From Pseudoroseomonas cervicalis (lineage in GTDB: Bacteria; Pseudomonadota; Alphaproteobacteria; Acetobacterales; Acetobacteraceae), in contig NZ_JAUTAJ010000004.1 in the NCBI RefSeq assembly GCF_030818485.1, positions 3,449,501 to 3,513,500 of the forward strand: a stretch of DNA of 64,000 nt. Reading direction: 5' to 3'. The position numbers were made by a program, and so were the translations under genes. Shown here piece after piece: positions 55,315 through 63,189 of this stretch; position 1 is the first letter of the stretch; each line of letters begins with the position of its first letter. The notes below the pieces were generated by a model. The model saw nothing but the letters and a program-made list of their open reading frames with translations, was not told the origin of the DNA and did no database searches.

Positions 55315-56831
55315 GCGGCCTGCTCGCGCAAGGCGCCGTGCTGTGGCCGGTCGCCATCCCGCTGGCCACCGCGGCGGCCACCGCGCTGGCCTGGAACCAC
55401 CGCCCCGTGCAGCGCGTGCTGTCGGGGGCGGGGGCGGCGCTGATGCTGCTGGCCGCCTTGATGCTGCTCGGGCAGGTGCAGGCGGAGGGCATCCAGGCGA
55501 TCCGCTTCGGCAATTGGGCGCCGCCCTTCGGCGTGGTCTTCGTGGCCGACCGGCTGGGCGCGGCGATGGCCGCCATCACCGGCATCATGGCGCTGGCCAC
55601 CTGGGTCTTCGGCCTGGCCGATATCCGCGCGCGGGAGGCGCGGGCCGGTTTCCACCCGCTGTTCCACGGCATGCTGGCCGGGGTGAATGGCGCCTTCCTC
55701 ACCGGCGATATCTTCAACCTCTATGTCTGGTTCGAGGTGATGCTGATCACGGCGATGGGGCTGCTGGTCATCGGCCGCACCCGCGCCCAGCTCGACGGCG
55801 TGCTGAAATACGCCGTGCTGAACCTGCTCTCGACGCTGTTCTTCCTGGCCGCCGTCGCGCTGCTCTACGGCGTCACCGGCACGCTGAACATGGCCGATCT
55901 GGCGCTGCTGCTGCCGCGCGCCGAGCCCTCGGTCGCGCTCAGCGTCTCGGCGCTGCTGCTGCTCTGCGGCTTCGGCATCAAGGCGGGGTACTTCCCGCTG
56001 TTCTTCTGGCTGCCGGCCTCCTACCACACCGCCTCGGTCACCGTCTCGGCGGTGTTCGCGGGGCTGCTGACCAAGGTCGGCGTCTATGCCTGCTTCCGGG
56101 TCTTCACGCTGGTCTTCAGCGTGGAGCACAACGGAGTTCGCGAGATCCTGGCGGTGATGGCCGCCGGCACCATGGTGTTCGGCGTGTTCGGCGCCGCCGT
56201 GCAATGGGATGTGCGGCGCATCCTGGCCTTCCACATCGTCAGCCAGATCGGCTACATGCTGCTGGGTCTCGCGCTGGCCACGCCGCTGGCGCTGGCGGGC
56301 GGCATTTTCTATGTCGTCCACCACATCATCGTGAAAGCGAACCTGTTCTTCATCGCCGGCGCCATCCACCGCGCCGGCGGCAGTTTCGATGTGCGGCGGA
56401 GCGGCGGCCTGCTGCGCCGCTCGCCGCTGCTGGCGGTGCTGTTCCTGGTGCCGGCGCTGTCGCTGGGCGGCATTCCGCCGCTCTCCGGCTTCTGGGCGAA
56501 ATTCATGGTGGTCGACGCCGCGCTGAAGGATGCGGCCTTCTGGCTGGCCGGCGCGGCGCTGTTCACCGGCCTGCTGACGCTCTACTCCATGACCAAGATC
56601 TGGACCGAGGCCTTCTGGAAGGAGCCGGTGCTGCCGCGCGCCCAGGCGCGCGCCGTGCCGCCGCCGATGCTGGCGGCGATCGGCGCCCTGGCCGCGCTGA
56701 CCGTGCTGATCGGCCTCCATGCCGAGCCCTTTATCCGCTTCGCCCAGGCGGCGGCGGCGGAACTCGCCGACCCGCGCGCCTATATCGCCGCCGTGCTGGG
56801 GCCGGCCGCCGTGGCGGAGCTGGCCCCATGA
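55311..56831 (+). CDS. mrpD: Mrp antiporter subunit D
   Basis: This 506-residue NuoM/N-like subunit starts at a GTG overlapping the mrpC stop. Conserved channel segments include YVWFEVMLITAMGLLVIGRT (key Glu), LLCGFGIKAGYFPLFFWLPA (key Lys) and ILAFHIVSQIGYMLLGLALA. About 14 helices are expected. It forms the second antiporter-like module of the complex. Confidence 0.95.
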   Translation: MSGLLAQGAVLWPVAIPLATAAATALAWNHRPVQRVLSGAGAALMLLAALMLLGQVQAEGIQAIRFGNWAPPFGVVFVADRLGAAMAAITGIMALATWVFGLADIRAREARAGFHPLFHGMLAGVNGAFLTGDIFNLYVWFEVMLITAMGLLVIGRTRAQLDGVLKYAVLNLLSTLFFLAAVALLYGVTGTLNMADLALLLPRAEPSVALSVSALLLLCGFGIKAGYFPLFFWLPASYHTASVTVSAVFAGLLTKVGVYACFRVFTLVFSVEHNGVREILAVMAAGTMVFGVFGAAVQWDVRRILAFHIVSQIGYMLLGLALATPLALAGGIFYVVHHIIVKANLFFIAGAIHRAGGSFDVRRSGGLLRRSPLLAVLFLVPALSLGGIPPLSGFWAKFMVVDAALKDAAFWLAGAALFTGLLTLYSMTKIWTEAFWKEPVLPRAQARAVPPPMLAAIGALAALTVLIGLHAEPFIRFAQAAAAELADPRAYIAAVLGPAAVAELAP

Positions 56832-57169
56832 GGCCCGCCCTGTCCGCGCGCCTCGGCAGCGCCCTCATGCTGGCACTGGTCTTCCTGCGCGAGCTGGCGC
56901 TGTCCTGCGTCGCCGTGGCCGCCGCCGCCTTCGCGCGGCAGCCGCGCACCGCGCCGGCGATCCTGGCGGTGCCGATCGATCTGCGCAGCGATCTCGGCAT
57001 CGCCATGCTGGCGAACCTCACCACGCTGACGCCCGGCACCTGCTCGCTGCATGTCAGCGCGGACCGGCGCCTGCTCTACATCCATGTGCTCGATGCGCGC
57101 GACCCCGATGCGGTGGTGGCCGGCATCCAGACCGCCTTCGCCGCGCGCATCCGGAGGATCGAGGGATGA
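56828..57169 (+). CDS. mrpE: Mrp antiporter subunit E
   Basis: This 113-residue MrpE is shorter than the more usual ~160 residues. It keeps the membrane start (FLRELALSCVAVAAAAF), the LAVPIDLRSDLGIAMLANLT block and the LTPGTCSLHVSADRRLLYIH stretch that mark the family. The shortening appears to be loss of an N-terminal helix rather than an error, since overlaps on both sides are intact. Confidence 0.9.
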   Translation: MRPALSARLGSALMLALVFLRELALSCVAVAAAAFARQPRTAPAILAVPIDLRSDLGIAMLANLTTLTPGTCSLHVSADRRLLYIHVLDARDPDAVVAGIQTAFAARIRRIEG

Positions 57170-57456
57170 TCGCCACGCTCGACGCCTGGGCCACGGGGCT
57201 GTCCGCCGCGCTGATCCTGTTCCTGATGCTGCCGCTCGGCATGGCGGTGTGGCGCATGCTGCGCGGGCCGGGCTATGCCGACCGCTTCGTGGCGGTGGAT
57301 ATGCTGGCGGGCATCGCCATCGGCATCGCCGCGCTGACCGCCTCCGCCACCGGGCGGCGCGAATTCCTCGACGTCGCCTTCGGCATCGGGCTGATCGGCT
57401 TCGTCGCCACCTGCGCCTTCTCCGCCTTTCTCGAGCGCAAGGGGCGGGGGCGGTGA
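57166..57456 (+). CDS. mrpF: Mrp antiporter subunit F
   Basis: This 96-residue protein has three helices and the MrpF signature MAVWRMLRGPGYADRFVAVD with the acidic residue in helix 2. It overlaps mrpE by four bases and mrpG by one base. Confidence 0.95.
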   Translation: MIATLDAWATGLSAALILFLMLPLGMAVWRMLRGPGYADRFVAVDMLAGIAIGIAALTASATGRREFLDVAFGIGLIGFVATCAFSAFLERKGRGR

Positions 57457-57863
57457 TGGACGTCGCCCTGACCCTGCTGGCGCTGCTGCTGAAGCTGGCG
57501 GGCGCCGCCTTCCTGCTGGCCGCGGCGCTTGGCGTGCTGCGCTTCGCCGACCCGTTCCAGCGCATGCATGCGGCGACCAAGGCGGGCACGCTGGGGGCCG
57601 GGCTGGTGGTGCTGGGCAGCGTGCTGACGCTGGGCAGCCTGTCGGCCCTGCTGATGGGCGGGCTGACGCTGCTCTTCCTGCTCGCCACCATCCCGATCGC
57701 CGGGCATCTGCTGGGGCGCGCCGCCTATGTCTCCGGCGCCGTCATGGCGGAGGGGGAGGATGCGCTGGCGGGTGTGCTGCCGCGCGCCGGCCAGCCGCTG
57801 GAGCAGCGGCTGCGCCAGGCCGCGGAGGGCCCGGCGCCCGAGGCCGCCGGCCCGCCGGCCTAG
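57456..57863 (+). CDS. mrpG: Mrp antiporter subunit G
   Basis: This 135-residue MrpG has three helices and the family signature LGVLRFADPFQRMHAATKAG, then GHLLGRAAYVSG. The soluble tail is Pro/Ala-rich. It is the last gene of the complete mrpABCDEFG operon, and its stop overlaps the convergent Nif11-type gene by four bases. Confidence 0.95.
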   Translation: MDVALTLLALLLKLAGAAFLLAAALGVLRFADPFQRMHAATKAGTLGAGLVVLGSVLTLGSLSALLMGGLTLLFLLATIPIAGHLLGRAAYVSGAVMAEGEDALAGVLPRAGQPLEQRLRQAAEGPAPEAAGPPA

Positions 57864-58108
57864 CGCCAGGTGAACAGCGTGTCGCGCCCGCCGCCGGCGA
57901 CGCCGTCCAGCTGATCCTCCGACAGCGCGCCCGGCTGGATGCGCAGCGTCTCCAGCGCTTCGGCCGGGATGGCATAGCCATGCCGCGCCAGGATCGCCGC
58001 CGCCTCGGCGCTGTCCTTCGCCGCCTTCAGCGCGCCGAGCAGGCCGGCATGCTCGGCCGGGGCGGCGCGCAGCGCCTCCTGCAGGCGGGTGAGTTCGGAT
58101 TGGCTCAT
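57860..58108 (-). CDS. Nif11-type leader peptide, orphan RiPP precursor candidate
   Basis: This 82-residue protein with GGGAGC before its ATG resembles the one at 33830. The helical leader begins SQSELTRLQEALRAAPAEHA, has an AEAAAILARHGYAIP middle, and ends in ALSEDQLDGVAGGG, a double-Gly type cleavage site. The tail after it is only nine residues (RDTLFTWR end). No maturase or exporter is nearby. It is convergent with mrpG and is probably unrelated to it. Confidence 0.75.
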   Translation of the reverse strand: MSQSELTRLQEALRAAPAEHAGLLGALKAAKDSAEAAAILARHGYAIPAEALETLRIQPGALSEDQLDGVAGGGRDTLFTWR

Positions 58109-58370
58109 CGGGCAGCTCCCTCGGCGGATGCGGAATGGGCGGGGCCGTGGCGAAGCCCGCCCCGCCCTTCCATTCTACAGCCTGGCCATTGGCGCCGCTG
58201 CGCGCCGCATCTCGGAAACGCGCGGGATCGTCTCGATTCGGCAAGAAGATCGCGCCCAGGATCCGGCCGCCCCTGCTCCCCCCACCCTGGGCAAGCCGCG
58301 CCGGGCGGGACACAATCGCCGCCGAGGCCCGGCCGACCACAGGACCGGGCGCAGAGGGCGGAAACAGATC

Positions 58371-59609
58371 TTGAGCTCCCCGGTATGGGTCAGCGCGCTG
58401 GCCGCGACCCTTTTCGTGCAGACCGTCAGCTCCTTCTCCAGCCTGGCCATCCCGCTGCTGGGCCCGCCGCTGATGGCCCGCGCCGGGCTGGCGCCCGAGA
58501 GCATCGGCCTGGTCTCCGCCCTGACCTCGGCCGGCATCTGCTGGTCGCTGGCCTGTGGCGGGCCGATGCTGGCGCATCACGGCCCGGTGCGGACGCTGCA
58601 GATCGGCCTGGCCTGCATGGCGCTGGGGCTGTTCCTGCTGTCGCAGCCGCTCGGCCTGCTGGGGCTGCTGGGCGCGCTGGCGGTGGGCTTCGGGCTCGGC
58701 CCCAACACCCCGGCCGGCAGCCAGATCCTGATCCGCCACGCGCCGCCGCAGCACCGCACGCTGATCTTCTCCATCAAGCAGGCCGGGGTGCCGCTGGGCG
58801 GCGCGCTGGCCGGGCTGCTGGTGGCGCCGCTGGTGCTGGCGCAGGGCCTGACGGTGACGCTCGGCCTGGTCATCGCGGTGACGCTGGTGACCATCCTGCT
58901 GGTGCAGCCCTTCCGCCGCCGGCTGGACCGCGACCATGCGCCGCCGGATGACAACAGGGGCCGTGTCGGCTGGGCGCGGGCGCTGCTCTCGCCGGCGGCG
59001 CTGGCCAGCTCGGTCCGCACGCTGCGCGCGCATCCCTCCCTGCCGGTGCTGACCGCGCTCGGCGCCTCCTTCTCGGTGATGCAGGCCTGCCTGACCGCCT
59101 TCACCGCCACCTATGTGGTCACCCGCCATGGCGCCTCGCTGGCCGAGGCCGGGCGGATCGTCGCGGTGATGCAGGGCGCCAGCATGCTGGGGCGCATCGT
59201 CATGGGCTGGGTGGCGGACCGGCGCGGCCGGGCGATGCGCATGCTGGCGCTGCAGGCCGTGGCCTCGGCCCTGGCGGTGGCGCTGCTGGTGCTGGCGGGC
59301 GATCGCGGCCCCTGGGCCCTGTATCTTTGCGCCGGGCTGGCGGGCTTCATCGCCATCGGCTGGAACGGCGTGCACATCGCCGAGCTGGCGCGTGTGGCGC
59401 CGCTGCAGCTGGTCAGCGACGTCACCTCGGCCGCCAGCCTGTTCGGTTTCGTGGGTTCGATCTGCGGGCCGCTGCTCTTCGCCCTGCTGGTGGCGTGGAG
59501 TGGCAGCTACGGCCTGGCCTTCCTGGTGATGGCGGCGCAGCTGGCGCTGTGCGGCCTGGCCTGCCTGGTGCTGGCGCCGCGCGCCGGCAAGGACGGCGCG
59601 GCGCGCTGA
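58371..59609 (+). CDS. MFS transporter
   Basis: No ATG is found before the first helix in this frame, so the TTG at 58371 (after GGGCGG) is the best start, giving 412 residues. Twelve helices are predicted. MFS motifs include GPNTPAGSQILIRHAPPQHR, SIKQAGVPLGGALAGLL and GWVADRRGRAMRMLALQAV. It resembles CynX/NIMT-type permeases for small anions or organic acids. The substrate is not known and no neighbour points to one. Confidence 0.8.
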   Translation: MSSPVWVSALAATLFVQTVSSFSSLAIPLLGPPLMARAGLAPESIGLVSALTSAGICWSLACGGPMLAHHGPVRTLQIGLACMALGLFLLSQPLGLLGLLGALAVGFGLGPNTPAGSQILIRHAPPQHRTLIFSIKQAGVPLGGALAGLLVAPLVLAQGLTVTLGLVIAVTLVTILLVQPFRRRLDRDHAPPDDNRGRVGWARALLSPAALASSVRTLRAHPSLPVLTALGASFSVMQACLTAFTATYVVTRHGASLAEAGRIVAVMQGASMLGRIVMGWVADRRGRAMRMLALQAVASALAVALLVLAGDRGPWALYLCAGLAGFIAIGWNGVHIAELARVAPLQLVSDVTSAASLFGFVGSICGPLLFALLVAWSGSYGLAFLVMAAQLALCGLACLVLAPRAGKDGAAR

Positions 59610-59619
59610 GCCGGGCCGC

Positions 59620-60528
59620 TCAGCCGCTTGGCGCGGCCAGCGCCTCGGCCAGCTGCGCCAGCCCGGCGGGCAGGGCGCGGTGCGGTGGCAGGCCGGTGCG
59701 GCGCATCTGCGCCGCCAGCCAATGCGCATGCACCAGCCGCACCCGCACCGGCATGGCGGGCAGGCCCAGCAGCTGCGCCAGGGCGGTGCGGTGCCGACCG
59801 CCCAGCAGACGCAGCACCTCGCCGCCCGGGCCGATGGCCACCCCCACCTCCGCCTCCCGCCGCGCCGCGCCGGCGCCGCGCAGCCGGTGCCCCGCCTCCG
59901 GCGCCAGCGCGGCGCGGGGGCGGTAGCCCTCCTGCCGCAGCCGGTCGCGCAGCGCGGCGTAATGCGCGAAATAGGCGTCGATCAGCCCCGGGCTGGCCAG
60001 CGCCACGCCATTGCGCCGCTCCGGCTGGCCCGCCGCGGCGCGGCGCAGCATGTAGCGGTAGATCTCGCTCTCCGGCAGCGGGCGGGCGGGGTCGCATAGC
60101 GCCGCCATCTCCAGATGCACCACGCTGCTGGGCAGAGGCTCGCCGGCCCCGGACCAGTCGCCGGCATCGAGGAAACGCTGCGCCAGGCGGAAGGCGCGCC
60201 GCCCGTCGCTGACCACGTCCAGCAGCTGCCATTCCAGCCGGCCGGGCGGCACGCGCAGCAGCAGCGAGGCGCCGAAATAGCGCTCGGCCAGCTCCAGGCT
60301 GGGGGAGGGGGCGGCGGGGTTATCGAGCAGCGCGCGCAGCGAGCGCGCCAGGCGCCGCTCGAACAGCGGCGGCAAGCCGCCGAGCGGCGCGGCGAGGCGC
60401 AGCAGCCGCCCTTCCAGCCCCCGCCAGGGCGCCACCTTCGCCTGCTCCGGCCCGGTCAGCGGGCGGTAGCGCGGCAGGGCGGGGCCATCGGGCAAGGCGA
60501 GGGGGATCATCCCCCCGAGATGCGGCAA
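59620..60528 (-). CDS. ParB/Srx-fold-like protein of unknown function
   Basis: This 302-residue protein has a C-terminal segment reading GGEVLRLLGGRHRTALAQLL and VRVRLVHAHWL, resembling the G-x-H-R motif of ParB/sulfiredoxin-like domains. The N-terminal two thirds are helical with no known motif (YFGASLLLRVPPGRLEWQLL). Proteins of this type have been noted near glycan genes in other bacteria, but none is seen here. The domain resemblance is tentative. Confidence 0.6.
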   Translation of the reverse strand: MPHLGGMIPLALPDGPALPRYRPLTGPEQAKVAPWRGLEGRLLRLAAPLGGLPPLFERRLARSLRALLDNPAAPSPSLELAERYFGASLLLRVPPGRLEWQLLDVVSDGRRAFRLAQRFLDAGDWSGAGEPLPSSVVHLEMAALCDPARPLPESEIYRYMLRRAAAGQPERRNGVALASPGLIDAYFAHYAALRDRLRQEGYRPRAALAPEAGHRLRGAGAARREAEVGVAIGPGGEVLRLLGGRHRTALAQLLGLPAMPVRVRLVHAHWLAAQMRRTGLPPHRALPAGLAQLAEALAAPSG

Positions 60529-60588
60529 TTCCGCCGCCCGCGCCAGGGGTGGCGGCCGCCAGCCCGCGGCGAAAGGCGGCGGGCGGGA

Positions 60589-60810
60589 TCAGACCCGCCG
60601 CTGATCCTCGCCCAGCGGCTCGGGCAGGTCGTCATCGGCGTCCTGATAGGCGGCGGCCAGGCGGTCGGCCGGGCCGGCCAGCTGCTGGGCCAGGAAGCCG
60701 GAGGTGGAGGACAGCAGCAGCAGGGCCAGGAGCTGCATGCGGATCGCTCCGCGGCGGAAGCGCCTGGCCAAGCTCGGCATCGTGCTCGGGGTGGGGCTCG
60801 GTTCGCTCAT
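60589..60810 (-). CDS. Small single-span or secreted protein
   Basis: This 73-residue protein has a basic stretch (ARRFRRGAIRM), one hydrophobic segment (QLLALLLLSSTSGFLAQQLA) and an acidic soluble tail (YQDADDDLPEPLG). The layout fits a signal peptide or membrane anchor. The end lies in the inverted repeat GGATCAG/CTGATCC. There is no recognised family, and coding status is likely but not certain. Confidence 0.5.
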   Translation of the reverse strand: MSEPSPTPSTMPSLARRFRRGAIRMQLLALLLLSSTSGFLAQQLAGPADRLAAAYQDADDDLPEPLGEDQRRV

Positions 60811-60900
60811 GGCGAGTCAATTCATTTCGTGCCCGGTGGCTTCACCCGGCCGCTACACGATCACGCTAGGGATCGGGCAGGGCGGGACCGGTTCCGAAAG

Positions 60901-61716
60901 CTAGACTGCCAGAGCGGTCTCCTGCGAAGCAAGCATGAAGGCGTTGCGCTCCCCCGGCACCGGCGCCCAGCGCGAGGTGAGGCCGAGCACCGTCTCGGCG
61001 CCGCCCAGATACATCACCCCATCCGGCGCCAGGCGCAGCGCCAGCGCGTCCAGCACCCGCTCCTTGGTCGGCGGGTCGAAATAGATCAGCACGTTGCGGC
61101 AGAAGATCACGTCGAAGCGGCCGAGCGCGCGGTGGTCGGCCAGCAGGTTGCGCTCCTCGAAGCGGGTCATGGCGCGCAGCTCGGGGGCGATGCGCCATTT
61201 GCCGCCCTCCTGCCTGAAATGCTTGATCAGCATCTGCACCGGCAGGCCGCGCTGCACCTCGAACTGGGTGAACAGGCCCTCCCGGGCACGCTCCACCACC
61301 TCGCGCGACAGGTCGGTGCCGAGGATCTCGGCCTGCAGGCCCAGCTCGCGCAGCAGGATGGCGGTGGAATAGGCCTCCTGCCCCGTCGAGCAGGCGGCGG
61401 ACCAGATGCGCAGCCGGTGGCCGGGCGGCCGCGCCGCCTGCAGCTGCGGCAGCACCCGCTTCAGATGCTCGAAGGGCTTGCCGTCGCGGAAGAAGCTGCT
61501 CTCATTGACCGTCAGCGCCTCGGTCACGTCGCGCGCCAGGGCCTCGGCGCGGGCATCGCGCAGCTTGAGCGCCAGCATGTCGAGGCTGGGCAGCGCCTCG
61601 CGCCGCAGGATCGGGCCGAGCCGCGCCTCCAGCATGTAATCCTTGTCGGGCGTCAGGACGATGCCGGCGCGCGCCTTCACCAGGGCGGCGATCGCGGCAA
61701 AGCTCTCGGCGTTCAT
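60901..61716 (-). CDS. cheR: CheR chemoreceptor methyltransferase
   Basis: The ATG at 61716 gives 271 residues. The N-terminal helical domain contains VNESSFFRDGKPF. The SAM-binding domain shows RIWSAACSTGQEAYSTAILL, LGTDLSREVVERAREG and FDVIFCRNVLIYFD, all diagnostic for CheR. It adds methyl groups to Glu residues on chemoreceptors for adaptation. The gap to the upstream cheY-type gene is about 140 bases. Confidence 0.95.
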   Translation of the reverse strand: MNAESFAAIAALVKARAGIVLTPDKDYMLEARLGPILRREALPSLDMLALKLRDARAEALARDVTEALTVNESSFFRDGKPFEHLKRVLPQLQAARPPGHRLRIWSAACSTGQEAYSTAILLRELGLQAEILGTDLSREVVERAREGLFTQFEVQRGLPVQMLIKHFRQEGGKWRIAPELRAMTRFEERNLLADHRALGRFDVIFCRNVLIYFDPPTKERVLDALALRLAPDGVMYLGGAETVLGLTSRWAPVPGERNAFMLASQETALAV

Positions 61717-61858
61717 GCCAGTTCTCCGGCAGGGGTCGGGCCGGCCGCGCCGGTCGCCACGGCGCGGCACGGCAGGGCGTGTCGCGGTGTGGCCCGGACC
61801 GCGATGCGGGGCGGGGTCGAACGGGAAGGCCGGCCGGGGCCGGCGGGCAGGGTGGCGG

Positions 61859-62263
61859 TCAGGATCCCGCCGTTTCCGGCAGCAGGCCGAGCTGCACCAG
61901 CTTGCCGGCCAGGATGGCGTCGTCGAAGGGCTTCATGATGTATTCCTGCGCCCCGGCGCCGAGCGCCATCAGGATGCGCTCGAAATCATTCTCGGTGGTG
62001 CAGAGCACGACCACCGGCTCCTCCGCGCCGAATTCGGCGCGCGCGGCCTTGAGGAATTCCAGCCCGTCCATGACCGGCATGTTCCAGTCGAGCAGCACCA
62101 GGCGGGGCAGCTCCTCGCGGCAGGCGAACAGCGCCTCCTGGCCGTCAGCGGCCTCGCGCACCACGGCGCCGTGCCGTTCCAGCATGCGGCGCGCCACCTT
62201 GCGCACCACACGGCTGTCATCCACCACCAGGCAGGTCAGCGCCTCGTCCACACCCCACTCCAT
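61859..62263 (-). CDS. CheY-like response regulator
   Basis: The ATG at 62263 gives 134 residues, a single receiver domain. The acidic pair is Asp15-Asp16 (VVDDSRVVRKVARRML), the phosphorylation site Asp59 (LVLLDWNMPVMDG), the conserved Thr at about 89-90 (LCTTEND) and Lys111 (YIMKPFDD). With no output domain, it should act by binding a partner such as the flagellar switch or a kinase. It is followed by cheR in the same direction. Confidence 0.9.
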   Translation of the reverse strand: MEWGVDEALTCLVVDDSRVVRKVARRMLERHGAVVREAADGQEALFACREELPRLVLLDWNMPVMDGLEFLKAARAEFGAEEPVVVLCTTENDFERILMALGAGAQEYIMKPFDDAILAGKLVQLGLLPETAGS

Positions 62264-62364
62264 TGGCTGTCGGGCGCACCGGGGCGAGCCGGCGCAGCCT
62301 TGTTTCACCCCAGGGACGTTTCCGGCTTATTAATCCTTCTTTCAGCCTTTCCGCGCTGCCCATG

Positions 62365-62387
62365 AAAAAGGGGCGCCGCAGCGCCCC
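62365..62387 (-). terminator. Rho-independent terminator after ABC operon
   Basis: GGGGCGC and GCGCCCC form a 7-bp stem around CGCA; in the leftward sense a T5 run follows. It lies about 70 bases after the stop of the ABC ATPase at 62458 and separates that operon from cheY. Confidence 0.85.
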
Positions 62388-62457
62388 CGTTCCGGCTTGC
62401 CCATGGCCGGGCCTTGGTCGGCCGCCATCTCCACAGGACGGCGGCAGCCCGAAAGAA

Positions 62458-63189
62458 TCATTCCAGCTCGTGGGAGAGGGCGATCAGGTCCCTGGTGTGC
62501 GGATGATGGGCCTCGCCCTCGCGCAGCTGGCCTTCGGTCAGCGTCTCGACGATGCGGCCGCCCTGCATCACGGCGAGCCTTTCGCAGAGATGCGCGATGA
62601 CCGCCAGATTGTGCGAGACCAGGATGCAGGTGAGCTGCCGCGCCTGGCGCAGATCGGCCAGCAGGTTCAGCACCTCCGCCTGCACCGAGACATCGAGCGC
62701 GCTGGTCGGCTCGTCCAGCAGCAGCACCGAGGGGTCGGCGATCAGCGCGCGGGCGATCGCCACGCGCTGGCGCTGCCCGCCCGAGAGTTGGTGCGGGTAG
62801 CGGAAGCGCGCCGTGCGCGGCAGCGCCACCTCCTCCAGCGCCCGGGTGATGCGCTGTTCGGCATCGGCGATGCCATGCACCTCCAGCGGCTCGGACAGGA
62901 TGCGGTCCACCGTCTGGCGCGGATGCAGCGAGCCATAGGGGTCCTGGAACACCATCTGCACGGTCTTGAAGAAGGCGCGGTCGCGCTTCGGGCCGAGCGG
63001 CCGGCCGGCCACCGCCATGCCGCCATCCCAGCCGCCATTCAGCCCGGCGATGGTGCGCAGCACGGTGGACTTGCCCGAGCCGCTTTCGCCCACCAGCCCG
63101 AAGGTCTCCCCCGCCTCGACGCGGAAGGAGACGTCGCGCACCACATGGTTGGCGCCGAAATGGACGTTGAGGTGCTCGATCTCGATCAT
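62458..63189 (-). CDS. ABC importer ATPase, DppF/OppF-like
   Basis: This 243-residue ATPase has Walker A GESGSGKST, signature LSGGQRQRVAIARAL and Walker B VLLLDEPTSALD, all intact. The order (OppD-like first, then OppF-like) and the four-base overlap with the previous gene are typical of dipeptide/oligopeptide/nickel importers. It lacks the usual C-terminal oligopeptide extension, so it is a short OppF-type. Substrate cannot be assigned, as permeases lie outside the window. Confidence 0.9.
   Translation of the reverse strand: MIEIEHLNVHFGANHVVRDVSFRVEAGETFGLVGESGSGKSTVLRTIAGLNGGWDGGMAVAGRPLGPKRDRAFFKTVQMVFQDPYGSLHPRQTVDRILSEPLEVHGIADAEQRITRALEEVALPRTARFRYPHQLSGGQRQRVAIARALIADPSVLLLDEPTSALDVSVQAEVLNLLADLRQARQLTCILVSHNLAVIAHLCERLAVMQGGRIVETLTEGQLREGEAHHPHTRDLIALSHELE

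Noticed and set aside
55251..56720. Antisense frame opposite mrpD
   Set aside because: MrpD motifs are unambiguous; the antisense product is Gln/Arg/His-rich shadow sequence.
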